A stretch of 64,000 nt of DNA from Leadbetterella sp040829825 (GCF_040829825.1 NZ_JBFOLH010000012.1), one strand, 5' to 3'. Positions 52,661-62,080 are shown, counted from the first letter of the stretch. Numbers and translations are program-made. Notes: a model not told the origin generated them from the letters alone.

Positions 52661-52781
52661 TGTTGCGGAAATACGACCAACTATAAAAGCAATACAGGAA
52701 AGTGAAAAGTGGAAACGCCTACGGAAACGTGGGCGTTCCTTTTTGCTTTGTATTGCTGCCTTTGGTCGGGCTTCCGCAACA
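52661..52781 (+). ncRNA. Long structured hairpin in the Ter operon leader
   Basis: Nested stems: TGTTGCGGAA/TTCCGCAACA (52661-52670 with 52772-52781), GACCAA/TTGGTC (52675, 52762), AGCAATACA/TGTATTGCT (52688, 52749), AACGCC/GGCGTT (52714, 52732), and ACG-GAAA-CGT at the tip. The tip hairpin plus the following CCTTTTT could act as a terminator. It may be a regulatory leader RNA or a small inverted-repeat element. The rest of the 608-base gap holds the pseudogene and the promoter. Confidence 0.6.
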
Positions 52782-52886
52782 AGCAAGGGGAATTAGCCCA
52801 CGTTTTTTTATTGCCCTTACCCTAATGAAGATATGTCAATCAGCGATATAGAATATACTGTAAATCAATTTTAAAAACTTAGTTAT

Positions 52887-53438
52887 ATGGCAATTAACTT
52901 ACAAAAGGGACAAAGAGAAAGTATCAATACCCCAAAATTTACTGTTGGATTGGGCTGGGATACTAACGATGGAACCGGACACGCTTTTGATTTAGATGCG
53001 TCTATTTTCATCTTAGGCGAAAACAAAAAATTGTTATCTGACAAGCATTTTGTGTTTTACAACAATTTAAACTCTCCCAATGACGCCGTCATCCATACGG
53101 GAGATAATATCGATGGAGAAGGTGAGGGAGATGATGAGCAACTACTTGTTGATTTATCAAAAATAGACAGTAGCGCGAGTGAGATATGTATCGTAGTAAC
53201 AATTCATGAGGCCGAACAAAGAAAGCAAAACTTTGGGCAGGTTCGCAATTCATTTATCAGAATAGCTGACTCCGTTACGGATGAGGATTTGTTGAAATAT
53301 GAGTTAGATGAAGATTTTTCTATTGAAACAGCTGTAGAGTTTGGCAGAATTTATAAGCGTAATGGCGCATGGAAATTTGAAGCTGTCGGGTCAGGCATGA
53401 AGGGAGGACTTCAAGACTTTTTAAACAAATACAATTAA
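52887..53438 (+). CDS. TerD-family stress protein
   Basis: A 183-residue TerD-domain protein (INLQKGQRE, VGLGWDTNDG, FDLDASIFIL, HTGDNIDGEGEGDDE). The acidic loops bind calcium in TerD proteins. TerD family members are part of the tellurite and stress-response systems and may form membrane-linked assemblies. It is first in the operon and is closest to TerD/TerE. Confidence 0.93.
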   Translation: MAINLQKGQRESINTPKFTVGLGWDTNDGTGHAFDLDASIFILGENKKLLSDKHFVFYNNLNSPNDAVIHTGDNIDGEGEGDDEQLLVDLSKIDSSASEICIVVTIHEAEQRKQNFGQVRNSFIRIADSVTDEDLLKYELDEDFSIETAVEFGRIYKRNGAWKFEAVGSGMKGGLQDFLNKYN

Positions 53439-53446
53439 TTAAAACT

Positions 53447-54058
53447 ATGGCAATAAACTTACAAAAAGGTCAAAGAATTAACCTTAAAAAAGACAATGGA
53501 GCTACACTTCAAAATGTTTGTGTAGGTGTAAACTGGGGTGCAATTGAGAAAAGAGGGTGGTTTGGTGGAATATCCAAAGAAGCGGTTGATTTGGATGCAA
53601 GTTGTGCATTGTATGACAAATCAAAAAATTTACTTGATGTGGTGTATTTTGGCAATCTACACTCTAAAGATGGTTCAATACTCCATAGTGGAGATGATTT
53701 AACAGGCGATATGGATGGTGATGACGGGCTGGACAATGAAATCATTACATTGGATTTTTCAAAATTACATTCCTCTGTTGAGTCAGTTGCTTTTGTTTTA
53801 AACAGTTTTAGAGGTCACGATTTCGGCACTATCCCTTTTGCGTCTATTCGGATTTATGAGGGAACACCAACCCGAGTAAATGAAGTATTTGCTACTTATA
53901 ACATAGCAAAAGGAGAAGGTTTTGCCGGACACGTTTCAATGGTAATGGGAGTATTTTATAAAAGGAATGAAGAGTGGAAATTTAATGCCATTGGTGAACC
54001 AACAAAAGACCGGAAATTAGAAGAGACAATCAAAACAGTACAAGCAAAATTTTTGTAA
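53447..54058 (+). CDS. TerD-family stress protein, TerZ-like
   Basis: A 203-residue second TerD protein that shares MAINLQKGQR with the first. It has a longer first loop (EKRGWFGGISKEAVDLDAS), seen in TerZ/TerX members, and the acidic GDDLTGDMDGDDGLD loop. It is 8 bases downstream. Confidence 0.93.
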   Translation: MAINLQKGQRINLKKDNGATLQNVCVGVNWGAIEKRGWFGGISKEAVDLDASCALYDKSKNLLDVVYFGNLHSKDGSILHSGDDLTGDMDGDDGLDNEIITLDFSKLHSSVESVAFVLNSFRGHDFGTIPFASIRIYEGTPTRVNEVFATYNIAKGEGFAGHVSMVMGVFYKRNEEWKFNAIGEPTKDRKLEETIKTVQAKFL

Positions 54059-54128
54059 AGAATCTGTTATTTAATCTCCAAAAACACTCACAAAATTTCC
54101 CTGCAAACCTTGAACCCTTATTGAAATA

Positions 54129-54770
54129 ATGATGAGAAGATTACCCGTATATCTATTATTAGACACTTCCGGTTCTATGACTGGAGAACCCATTGAAGCC
54201 GTAAAAAACGGCGTGCAAATGATGATGCACTCGTTACGGCAAAACCCACAAGCCATTGAAACAGCTTATGTGAGTATTATAACCTTCGATTCAACTGCCA
54301 AACAAATTGTTCCTTTGACGGATTTGGCTTCTTTTCAGACACCTGACATCAAAGCATCGGGAGTAACAGCTTTGGGAGCAGCCTTGAGCTTGTTAGCGGA
54401 TAAGTTAGATACTGAAGTTACCAAAACCACAATGGCGCAAAAAGGTGATTGGAAACCAATGACCTTTATTATGACAGATGGAGTCCCTACTGACGATTGG
54501 CAATCAGGCTTGAACAAACTAAAGACTATAAACAAAGGCCTGGTTGTGGGTTGTGCCGCAGGAAGTGGTGCAGACGATTCGGTTTTAAAACAAATAACAG
54601 AGTCTGTTGTAAGATTGGACAATGCTGATTCGGAGAGTATTTCTAAGTTTTTCCAATGGGTTACAGCTTCCATTTCTACATCTTCTACTAAGGTTGAGGA
54701 TTCAGGAATTGACCTGACTAAAATGGATCAGCTTCCTCCACCTCCTTCTGAATTAGTAATTGTATCCTAA
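54129..54770 (+). CDS. TerY-like von Willebrand A protein 1
   Basis: A 213-residue vWA domain. The metal site (MIDAS) is complete: DTSGS (12-16), Thr80 and TDG (116-118). It ends in the LPPPPSELVIV tail that is shared with the next gene. TerY proteins are proposed to act with a phosphatase and kinase as a signalling triad. A second ATG at 54132 is also possible. Confidence 0.93.
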   Translation: MMRRLPVYLLLDTSGSMTGEPIEAVKNGVQMMMHSLRQNPQAIETAYVSIITFDSTAKQIVPLTDLASFQTPDIKASGVTALGAALSLLADKLDTEVTKTTMAQKGDWKPMTFIMTDGVPTDDWQSGLNKLKTINKGLVVGCAAGSGADDSVLKQITESVVRLDNADSESISKFFQWVTASISTSSTKVEDSGIDLTKMDQLPPPPSELVIVS

Positions 54771-54771
54771 A

Positions 54772-55410
54772 ATGAATAGAAGATTATTAGCTTATTTCCT
54801 TTTGGACACTTCGGGTTCTATGCGTGGTGAGCCTATTCAAGCTTTGAACAATGGCTTTAATGGGCTTGTGAATATGCTTCGTACTGACCCACAGGCAATG
54901 GACTCGCTGCATATTAGCGTGATAACTTTTGATAGAGACGTGCAGAACATTGTGCCTTTGACTGATTTAGTGAGTTTTCAATCAGTTGAAATACAGTGCC
55001 CAGACAGCGGCCCAACACATACGGGACAAGCATTGGAGATGGTTTTAAATTTGGTCAATCAGGAATTGATAAAAGGTTCAACCGAACGAAAAGGCGACTG
55101 GAAACCTTTGCTGTTCATTTTCACGGATGGCAAACCTTCTGATTTGCAAAAATACAGACAATTTATTCCAAAAGTGAAAGCATTGGATTTTGGAATTATT
55201 GTGGGTTGCGCTGCAGGGCCTAAAGCAGAAGTGAGTTTTCTGCAAGAACTCACAGATAATGTGGTAAAACTTGATACGACAGATGCTAATACGTTAACTA
55301 CTTTCTTTAAATGGGTTAGTTCGTCTATAGAAATGGGAAGCAAGTCGCAAGGGACAGGTGAAGTTATGACATTGCCACCACCACCCGATGAATTAAATAT
55401 AATAGTATGA
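54772..55410 (+). CDS. TerY-like von Willebrand A protein 2
   Basis: A 212-residue paralogue starting at the ATG 54772, 1 base after the previous stop. MIDAS residues are DTSGS, a Thr in GPTHTG and TDG. The tail LPPPPDELNIIV resembles that of the first copy, so the pair arose by duplication. It overlaps the following small gene by ATGA. Confidence 0.93.
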   Translation: MNRRLLAYFLLDTSGSMRGEPIQALNNGFNGLVNMLRTDPQAMDSLHISVITFDRDVQNIVPLTDLVSFQSVEIQCPDSGPTHTGQALEMVLNLVNQELIKGSTERKGDWKPLLFIFTDGKPSDLQKYRQFIPKVKALDFGIIVGCAAGPKAEVSFLQELTDNVVKLDTTDANTLTTFFKWVSSSIEMGSKSQGTGEVMTLPPPPDELNIIV

Positions 55411-55592
55411 TAAATATTTTGAAAGAGTTTGTCCAAATGTTTATATGGAGTTTTATCATACTCTATCTGTTGACGTCTGGGTATAGCTTGATTAGGCGTA
55501 ACAGATCAAAATGGTATTCAATAAAATGGCTTGTTGTGCTTGCAATAGTTTGTGCAATTATAATCATTTCTAAATCCTTTCTGAATTTATGA
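55407..55592 (+). CDS. Small membrane protein in the Ter operon
   Basis: A 61-residue protein with two helices (MFIWSFIILYLLTSGY, WLVVLAIVCAIIIISKSF) and a basic loop. It overlaps both vWA neighbours by ATGA, so all three are translationally coupled. No family was recognised. It may anchor the vWA proteins to the membrane. Confidence 0.7.
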   Translation: MINILKEFVQMFIWSFIILYLLTSGYSLIRRNRSKWYSIKWLVVLAIVCAIIIISKSFLNL

Positions 55593-56632
55593 GAAGGCTT
55601 CCTATTTACTTCCTGATTGACGTTTCAGAATCTATGGTTGGCGAACCGATTGAACAGGTTCAGGATGGTATTGCTACAATTATTAAAGAACTGAAAACCG
55701 ATCCTTACGCTTTGGAAACCGTGTGGGTATCCATTATCGGTTTTGCCGGGAAAAGCAAAGTGATTACACCTTTGCAGGATGTAATTACGTTTTATCCGCC
55801 TAAAATTCCGATTGGTAGTGGCACCTCGCTTTCGAGCGGACTGAGCGAGCTGATGAATGCTCTTGACCGGGAAGTTACCAAAACTACTTTTGAGAAAAAA
55901 GGAGATTGGAAACCAATTGTGTTTTTGTTTACGGATGGCATTCCGACCGACGAAACCACGCAAGCCATTGATAAATGGAATGCCAACTATAAAACCAAAA
56001 CAAATTTGGTAGCTATTTCCATTGGAGAGAATACCAATTATAACCTCTTAGGAAAACTTACAGATAATGTGTTGCAATTCAACAATACCGACACCAATGC
56101 ATACAAAGATTTTTTTAAATGGGTAACAGCTTCTATCAAAGCTACGAGCGAGAATATCAACAATACGAATTTGGACGGCTTCAATTTAAGTAAAGCCAAT
56201 TCGGAGGTAGTGGAGAAAATAGATTTAACCAAAAAACATGCGGTTCCCGATGAAAATTTTGTAGTACTAAATGGGAAATGTTCTAAAACTGACAAACTCT
56301 ATTTGGTGAAATTCAAATCGACATTGAAAGATTCCGGAATTGAGGGTTTTCAGACAAGGATTTTTAAAGCACAGGGGGCTTTTAAGATTGATGAAAAGGC
56401 GTATAAAGAGTACTCCAATGAAAGAGATTATTCGCTAAAAATTTCTTCTGATGAGCTGTACGGCAATCCAAGTTGTCCTTGTTGCGGGAATCAGTTTGCA
56501 TTAGCACATTGTGTTTGTGGAGGAATACATTGCATTTCGGGTGATGGGGCAGCAACCTGTCCTTGGTGTGGAAACGCGGGCTATTACGGACGCGGAGACG
56601 ACGGTATCGACATAAACAGAACTCTTGGATAA
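55589..56632 (+). CDS. TerY-like von Willebrand A protein 3 with C-terminal zinc ribbon
   Basis: A 347-residue protein: vWA domain (about 1-190; DVSES replaces DTSGS, with Thr and TDG conserved), a linker, and a C-terminal TerY-C type metal-binding domain (about 230-347) with cysteine pairs CPCCG, CVCGG and CPWCG. The altered MIDAS (Ser-Glu-Ser) keeps the Asp and Ser ligands. Confidence 0.9.
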   Translation: MRRLPIYFLIDVSESMVGEPIEQVQDGIATIIKELKTDPYALETVWVSIIGFAGKSKVITPLQDVITFYPPKIPIGSGTSLSSGLSELMNALDREVTKTTFEKKGDWKPIVFLFTDGIPTDETTQAIDKWNANYKTKTNLVAISIGENTNYNLLGKLTDNVLQFNNTDTNAYKDFFKWVTASIKATSENINNTNLDGFNLSKANSEVVEKIDLTKKHAVPDENFVVLNGKCSKTDKLYLVKFKSTLKDSGIEGFQTRIFKAQGAFKIDEKAYKEYSNERDYSLKISSDELYGNPSCPCCGNQFALAHCVCGGIHCISGDGAATCPWCGNAGYYGRGDDGIDINRTLG

Positions 56633-56641
56633 AACCACCTT

Positions 56642-58069
56642 ATGGAAGCACTTTTAAAACAAATATTAGTCGAAAAAAACATTGAGCCTAATAAGGTTGT
56701 CAATAATACCATAACAAAGCTAAGAGATAATGCTAAGATAGCCGAATTGGCAAAAGGAATTTCGGACTTTAAAAACCAAATTATTGAAATCTTTGATATG
56801 TATAGAGAAAAAGAGGAATTTAAAGAGAAGCATTTGGCTATCATCAATGCCACTGCGAAAAAGGAATATGAATTTGCGATTGATTTACAGGAATTTCCCA
56901 ACATCGTTATCGAAAAAATTCTCAACCTTGAAACAATAGGTTTACAATTTGATTCAGAAAGAAACCGTATTTACGGTACGCCTACGGTCGCCAATACAAT
57001 TGATTTACATATTGTTTTTTATAACAAGACTGACATCAATCGAAGTGAAGATATCAAAACCGTTCCGTTTATCGTCAATGCCGACCCAAAAGATTTATGG
57101 CTAAATAAAGCAAGTGACCAAAATGCCAAATACTCCAAGCCTGATGAAGATGTTTATAAGGGAACATTTTTGGATAAAAAGATTGTGATTGCTTCGCAAA
57201 GAGGTCGCTCACACGCACACGAGGGCAATTTTAGAGATGATGATTTCAAAGTAAACCAATTATTAGATGGTTGGGCTGTAGTAGCGGTTGCTGACGGAGC
57301 AGGTTCCGCAAAATATGCAAGACACGGTTCAAAATTGGCAACGGAATATATTTCGGAACGATTTAACAATGAAACTATTTTAGCCGAATTGAACCAATCG
57401 GTTACAGCATACTTTGCAGAAAAAGAAATTACTTCCGAAACCGAAACAACTGAAAAAGAACAATCAGAAACCGCACCAGCCCAAGATGATAAACTCAAGC
57501 ATAAATCAGCAATCATCAATGTTTTGTATAAAAAAGTGCTTCATATTCATAACGAATTAAAAACCTTTTCCGAACAGCATGAAATCGCTTTTAAAGACCT
57601 CAATACCACTTTGATTTTTGCTTTGTGCAAGAAGTTTGATTTTGGTTATGTGGTCTTGACTTTCGGAGTGGGAGACTGCCCGATAAATGTTATCGAAAAG
57701 GATTGTCAGACAGTAAGTTTATTGAATAAGTTAGATGTTGGTGAATTTGGAGGTGGCACACGCTTTATTACCATGCCCGAGATATTTACCCCAGAAATAG
57801 TTAATCGGTTCTCTGTCAATAAGTTTGAGAATTTTTCCAAACTATTCCTAATGACAGATGGTATCTATGATCCCAAATTCGTTACCGAAAACAAATTGGA
57901 AGATGTAGAAACCTGGCAAAATTTTCTGAAGGACCTTGACGGAGAAAATGAGGATAATGCGAAAGTGGATTTTGTACAAGATGAAAACATTGACAAACAG
58001 CTTTTGAAATGGTTAGACTTCTGGAGCAAAGGCAACCACGATGACAGAACATTGGCTATAATTTATTAG
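56642..58069 (+). CDS. PP2C-type protein phosphatase with N-terminal extension
   Basis: A 475-residue protein. The first 170 residues contain a helical part and an Ig-like segment (LETIGLQFDSERNRIYGTP). The PP2C domain follows (about 180-475), with the metal aspartate in VAVADGAGSAKYARHG, FGVGD and the closing HDDRTLAIIY. It would dephosphorylate targets of the adjacent kinase. Confidence 0.9.
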   Translation: MEALLKQILVEKNIEPNKVVNNTITKLRDNAKIAELAKGISDFKNQIIEIFDMYREKEEFKEKHLAIINATAKKEYEFAIDLQEFPNIVIEKILNLETIGLQFDSERNRIYGTPTVANTIDLHIVFYNKTDINRSEDIKTVPFIVNADPKDLWLNKASDQNAKYSKPDEDVYKGTFLDKKIVIASQRGRSHAHEGNFRDDDFKVNQLLDGWAVVAVADGAGSAKYARHGSKLATEYISERFNNETILAELNQSVTAYFAEKEITSETETTEKEQSETAPAQDDKLKHKSAIINVLYKKVLHIHNELKTFSEQHEIAFKDLNTTLIFALCKKFDFGYVVLTFGVGDCPINVIEKDCQTVSLLNKLDVGEFGGGTRFITMPEIFTPEIVNRFSVNKFENFSKLFLMTDGIYDPKFVTENKLEDVETWQNFLKDLDGENEDNAKVDFVQDENIDKQLLKWLDFWSKGNHDDRTLAIIY

Positions 58070-58073
58070 AACG

Positions 58074-59588
58074 ATGACAAAAACGATAAAAGTTACGTCT
58101 GTCATCGACTCTTCAAAAACATACGAGTACGTAGATGATGGCAATCCTAAGCAAGGTGGAGTAAAGGATGTTTATTTTGCTCCAAACCGAAAATATGTTG
58201 TGGCTTTTTTTCGGGAGAAGCTGGATTTCAACCAAAAGGACAGGATAAAACGTATTGTTACATTATATCTCGAAAATATAAGAAAAGGCAATGCCCCTGA
58301 TTATTTTTTAGAGGATATTTTCAGATGGCCTTACGATGCAGTAGAAAAAGACGGAAAAACAGGCGTAGTGGTACCTGTCTATAATTCCAGGTTTTTCTTT
58401 TCAAAGGGTTATGGAGCAAATGATACTATAAAAGGAGGTGAAAAGGTAGGTAAATGGTTTACTTCTCCATCTTTCCGGAATAAGGAATATCCTTTGTCAT
58501 TAGATAAATCCGAGTTGGGCAATTGGTTGAGCTATTTTCAGATAGCTATTAATATATGCAGAGGTGTCAAGAAAATGCACCAAATGGGGTTGGCACATTC
58601 TGATTTATCGTACAATAACGTTTTAGTTGACCCTGTCAGTAAGTCTGCCAATATTATAGATTTAGACGGATTGGTTGTTCCGGGCTTGTTTCCACCCGAA
58701 GTAATCGGAACAGCTGATTTTATTGCACCTGAAGTGCTTCAAACAAAGCAGCTGCCCATCTCTGACCCCAAACGCATTTTACCTAATCAGAAAACCGATT
58801 TGCATGCTTTGGCTGTATTGATTTATATGTATTTGCTGCGCAGACACCCCTTACGCGGAGGTAAAATATGGGACTTGGATTCGGAGAAAGACGAGTTGAT
58901 GGCTATGGGAGAAAAAGCCCTGTTTACAGAACATCCCACAGATAAGACTAATCGTGTGAAAACAGACCAGCTTCGGAAATGGGACAGTTTTTGGGGCAAC
59001 CCGGACAAATTGCCCTATACCGTTACCGGGCCGTATTTATCGGACTTATTCAAAAGAGCTTTTGTTGACGCATTGCATAATCCAATAGCAAGGCCCATCG
59101 CTAACGAATGGGAAACGGCTTTACTTAAAACGGTAGACTTAATTCAGCCTTGCAGTAACCCGAATTGCAATGAAAAGTGGTATGTGTTTGATAACACATC
59201 CAAGCCAAAATGTCCTTTTTGTGGAACACCACATAAAGGTTCACTGCCAATGGCTGATTTATATTTCAAATTCAAAGATGACATTTGGAAACCCGAAAAC
59301 CATCGCCTGATGGTGTATCATAATCAATACTTATTCAAGTGGCATGTGTCACGGAAAATTATCAGAAATGAAAGTTTGACTGAGCCGGACAAAAAGCCTG
59401 TCGGCTATTTCACTTTTTATCAAAACAAATGGGTCTTGGTTAATCAAAATCTACTGGGAATGAAAGACCTGACTGAACAAAAAGATATACCTGTTAATTC
59501 GATGGTTGAATTGACTAACGGTAAGAAAATATTACTCTCAAACGAAGAAGGGGGGAGAATTCTATATATCACAATTACAAATCAATAA
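58074..59588 (+). CDS. Protein kinase-like protein with zinc ribbon
   Basis: A 504-residue protein. The kinase core has the catalytic loop HSDLSYNN (175-182), DLDG (196-199) in place of DFG, and APE (218-220). A zinc ribbon (CSNPNC, CPFCG; about 355-385) follows, then a C-terminal beta region. The N-lobe is unusual and its ATP-binding lysine is not certain. With the vWA and PP2C genes it completes the TerY-phosphatase-kinase triad. Confidence 0.9.
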   Translation: MTKTIKVTSVIDSSKTYEYVDDGNPKQGGVKDVYFAPNRKYVVAFFREKLDFNQKDRIKRIVTLYLENIRKGNAPDYFLEDIFRWPYDAVEKDGKTGVVVPVYNSRFFFSKGYGANDTIKGGEKVGKWFTSPSFRNKEYPLSLDKSELGNWLSYFQIAINICRGVKKMHQMGLAHSDLSYNNVLVDPVSKSANIIDLDGLVVPGLFPPEVIGTADFIAPEVLQTKQLPISDPKRILPNQKTDLHALAVLIYMYLLRRHPLRGGKIWDLDSEKDELMAMGEKALFTEHPTDKTNRVKTDQLRKWDSFWGNPDKLPYTVTGPYLSDLFKRAFVDALHNPIARPIANEWETALLKTVDLIQPCSNPNCNEKWYVFDNTSKPKCPFCGTPHKGSLPMADLYFKFKDDIWKPENHRLMVYHNQYLFKWHVSRKIIRNESLTEPDKKPVGYFTFYQNKWVLVNQNLLGMKDLTEQKDIPVNSMVELTNGKKILLSNEEGGRILYITITNQ

Positions 59589-59598
59589 TCAATAAAAA

Positions 59599-60618
59599 AT
59601 GGAACAGAGTATTTTACAATTACACCCCGGATTGGTCTGGGGGTTTGGCATAACTGTAGTTATTATGCTATTATTAGACCTTGGTGTCTTCAACAAAAAA
59701 AGCCATATAGTTACAAATAAAGAAGCTACTATTTGGACAGTTGTATGGATCTCTTTGGCAATGGCATTTTCGGGCGTGGTGTATTATGTTTTCAATCAAG
59801 ATACGGGAGGGCATGATTTAGCCATCGAAAAAATTACACAATTTCAAACCGCCTATTGGATAGAAAAAGCATTGTCAGTCGATAATCTTTTTGTTTTTAT
59901 TTTGGTGTTTTCTTTCTTCAAAGCACCAAAAGAATTGCACCATAAAGTATTGTTTTGGGGGATTATAGGGGCATTGGTGTTTAGAGCCATATTCATTTTC
60001 GCAGGCGTTGGATTGATTAATGTCACATATCTTCCCGAAATGAATATTTTCAGTAAAGCCGTTAAAATTAACATTGTTCTTACTCTTTTCGGATTATTCT
60101 TGGTTTATGCAGGAATTAAATCATGGGGAGCTGATGACGACGATGACGAGCAAGATTTCAGCAATTCAACAGGTGCAAAATTGATACGCAAATTGTACAA
60201 AGTGAGTGATAATTTTGATGGGGATAGATTCTTTACCATCCAAAATGGAATAAAAATGGCAACTCCATTGCTAACCGTAATTGCCGTAATTGAATTTACA
60301 GATCTGCTGTTTGCTGTGGATAGTATTCCTGCAATATTTGCAGTTTCAAAAGACCCTTTTATTCTTTACACTTCTAACATTTTTGCTATTCTTGGGCTCC
60401 GTTCTTTGTATTTTTTGTTGTCTAACTTTATCCATATGTTTAGCAAATTGCCTTACGGCTTGTCAATCATTTTATCCTTTATTGGAGTGAAAATGATTAT
60501 CTCTCCATGGTTCCATATCTCATCGCCGGTTTCATTGGGAATTGTGGGAGGTGTATTGGTGATTTCTGTTATTGTATCGATTATGTCTCCGGAAAAAGAA
60601 GAAGATGCAGTAGAATAA
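59599..60618 (+). CDS. terC: TerC-family integral membrane protein
   Basis: A 339-residue membrane protein with eight or so helices. TerC signatures are LSVDNLFVFILVFSFF and FTDLLFAVDSIPAIFAVSKDPF, with conserved acidic residues in the membrane that suit metal-ion export. It is the last core gene of the Ter operon, 10 bases after the kinase. Confidence 0.96.
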   Translation: MEQSILQLHPGLVWGFGITVVIMLLLDLGVFNKKSHIVTNKEATIWTVVWISLAMAFSGVVYYVFNQDTGGHDLAIEKITQFQTAYWIEKALSVDNLFVFILVFSFFKAPKELHHKVLFWGIIGALVFRAIFIFAGVGLINVTYLPEMNIFSKAVKINIVLTLFGLFLVYAGIKSWGADDDDDEQDFSNSTGAKLIRKLYKVSDNFDGDRFFTIQNGIKMATPLLTVIAVIEFTDLLFAVDSIPAIFAVSKDPFILYTSNIFAILGLRSLYFLLSNFIHMFSKLPYGLSIILSFIGVKMIISPWFHISSPVSLGIVGGVLVISVIVSIMSPEKEEDAVE

Positions 60619-60644
60619 GGGTGAGTTTTTTATTACCTTAAATC

Positions 60645-61112
60645 ATGAAAAGTGAAACAGAAAAGCTTAAGGAAAGATATTCAAAGCTGACGAATAGAGA
60701 TCTTTTGGGAATCCTGAATAGTTGGCCCGACTATACAGAAGCAGCCGTTTCTTTGGCAAAAGATGAGCTTGAATTTCGTGCTCTCACAAATGAAGAAATA
60801 ATTATATTTAATGGACTGAAAGAAAGAATTGTCAAAAATACCTCGCCTTTACCTAAGTATCCCGGACTGGAAACATTTGAAAAGCTTAAGCATTACGTTT
60901 TTCCTTTTCCTGGTTATAAAGGGCTTAACCCCTTAAAACAGGAACAAGCTAAGTACTATTCAAGGTCGGGATTGAAAATTTATGCCTTAATTTTATCAGT
61001 ACTCTTTGTACGTATCAAAAATTTAGAAGAATGGATGATCTATTTGGGAGGCGTACTATTTATTTTGACTTTTGTCGTGATTCAATTTGGTGAAGATATC
61101 ACAATAGAATAA
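60645..61112 (+). CDS. Hypothetical membrane protein
   Basis: A 155-residue protein with a helical N-terminus (KLTNRDLLGILNSWPDYTEAAVSLAKDELEFR) and two C-terminal helices (IYALILSVLFVRI, WMIYLGGVLFILTFVVI). The first part recalls DUF-type domains of small cytosolic proteins. It is on the same strand 26 bases after terC, so it may belong to the operon. Confidence 0.7.
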   Translation: MKSETEKLKERYSKLTNRDLLGILNSWPDYTEAAVSLAKDELEFRALTNEEIIIFNGLKERIVKNTSPLPKYPGLETFEKLKHYVFPFPGYKGLNPLKQEQAKYYSRSGLKIYALILSVLFVRIKNLEEWMIYLGGVLFILTFVVIQFGEDITIE

Positions 61113-61113
61113 T

Positions 61114-61536
61114 ATGCAGCCCCCCCTCACTCGATTCCTGCAAGCCCAGGAGAGCACCTATGAAACCGCCCTTTCCGAGATTCGGTCAGGCCGGAAGGTC
61201 AGCCATTGGATGTGGTATATTTTCCCACAGATTAAGGGGCTCGGCTTTAGTAAAACCTCCAGATATTACGCTATTCAGGGTGTAGAGGAAGCAAAAGCTT
61301 ATCTAAATGATCCGGTATTAGGATTTCGGCTCAGAGAAATAACCGAAGAATTATTGAAATTGGAGGAAAATGATGCTTACAAGGTTTTTGGAAGCCCTGA
61401 TGATCTAAAACTGAAATCAAGTATGACCTTGTTTGCAATGGCAGATAATACAGATAGAAATAACTTTAAGAAAGTCTTAGGTAAGTTTTTTAACGGAGAG
61501 ATAGATCAAAGAACCGTTGAACAGCTAAAACAGTAA
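61114..61536 (+). CDS. DUF1810 protein
   Basis: A 140-residue DUF1810 protein (RFLQAQESTYETALSEIRSGRKVSHWMWYIFPQ, then LGFRLREITEELL). Family function unknown. The first 170 bases look richer in GC than the rest and than the gene before it, so this may mark the island edge. It starts 1 base after the previous stop. Confidence 0.85.
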   Translation: MQPPLTRFLQAQESTYETALSEIRSGRKVSHWMWYIFPQIKGLGFSKTSRYYAIQGVEEAKAYLNDPVLGFRLREITEELLKLEENDAYKVFGSPDDLKLKSSMTLFAMADNTDRNNFKKVLGKFFNGEIDQRTVEQLKQ

Positions 61537-61680
61537 ATTGAAGGATTATCTTTTCAAAATATTATGTTTGGCTCGTCACCATCGTCACCCTTATGGAAAG
61601 AGTATGAAATGGGTAATGTTTTATAGTACTTAGGTTAAATCAGGAAAGACACATAATTTTGTATTATAATTTTAGAAGTT

Positions 61681-61836
61681 ATGGCTATTGCAATCAAAAC
61701 CGTCCCTGTTTTAGAGGATTCTATTGCTGATGAGTTTAACAGTAATGCTAAGGCTGCTATGGCTAAAAAATCATCTATTAAGTTCTCAAAACAAATTGCT
61801 GTTTCTGCTAAAATATTAGCTAAAGCTAAAATATAA
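61681..61836 (+). CDS. Small 51-residue protein, hypothetical
   Basis: It reads MAIAIKTVPVLEDSIADEFN at the start and is basic and Ala/Lys-rich after that (KAAMAKKSSIKFSKQIAVSAK). It follows a TAATTTTG box (61654-61661). Its style resembles small antitoxin-like proteins of Bacteroidota mobile DNA. No partner toxin is adjacent on the same strand. Confidence 0.5.
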   Translation: MAIAIKTVPVLEDSIADEFNSNAKAAMAKKSSIKFSKQIAVSAKILAKAKI

Positions 61837-61983
61837 TTTTTCACCTGCTACATTTCCCATTTTATCCATATACCCCCGGTCCTAGGTTGTAGTTCAACCC
61901 CTATGATTCCGAGATATGGCCTTATCCCCCTATGGTTTAAATGAGAGTAAGAAAGTATCGGCTTAACCTTAGATACTTTTTAG

Positions 61984-62001
61984 GATTAGTTGCTTAACTA
62001 A
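61984..62001. repeat. Small hairpin ATTAGTT-GCTT-AACTAAT
   Basis: A perfect 7-bp stem in the 244-base gap before the next gene; nothing else was recognised there. It may be a terminator or operator. Confidence 0.4.
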
Positions 62002-62080
62002 TTTCTAAATATCTCAATTTTAAACTATAGCATTAAGTCTGTCTCTCGGTAATTATTTTTTAACTAAAACCTTTTAAAAC

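Noticed and set aside
52661..52781. Integron attC site
   Set aside because: The stem ends are GTTGCGG/CCGCAAC without the AAC...GTT core order, and no integrase or gene cassettes are present.
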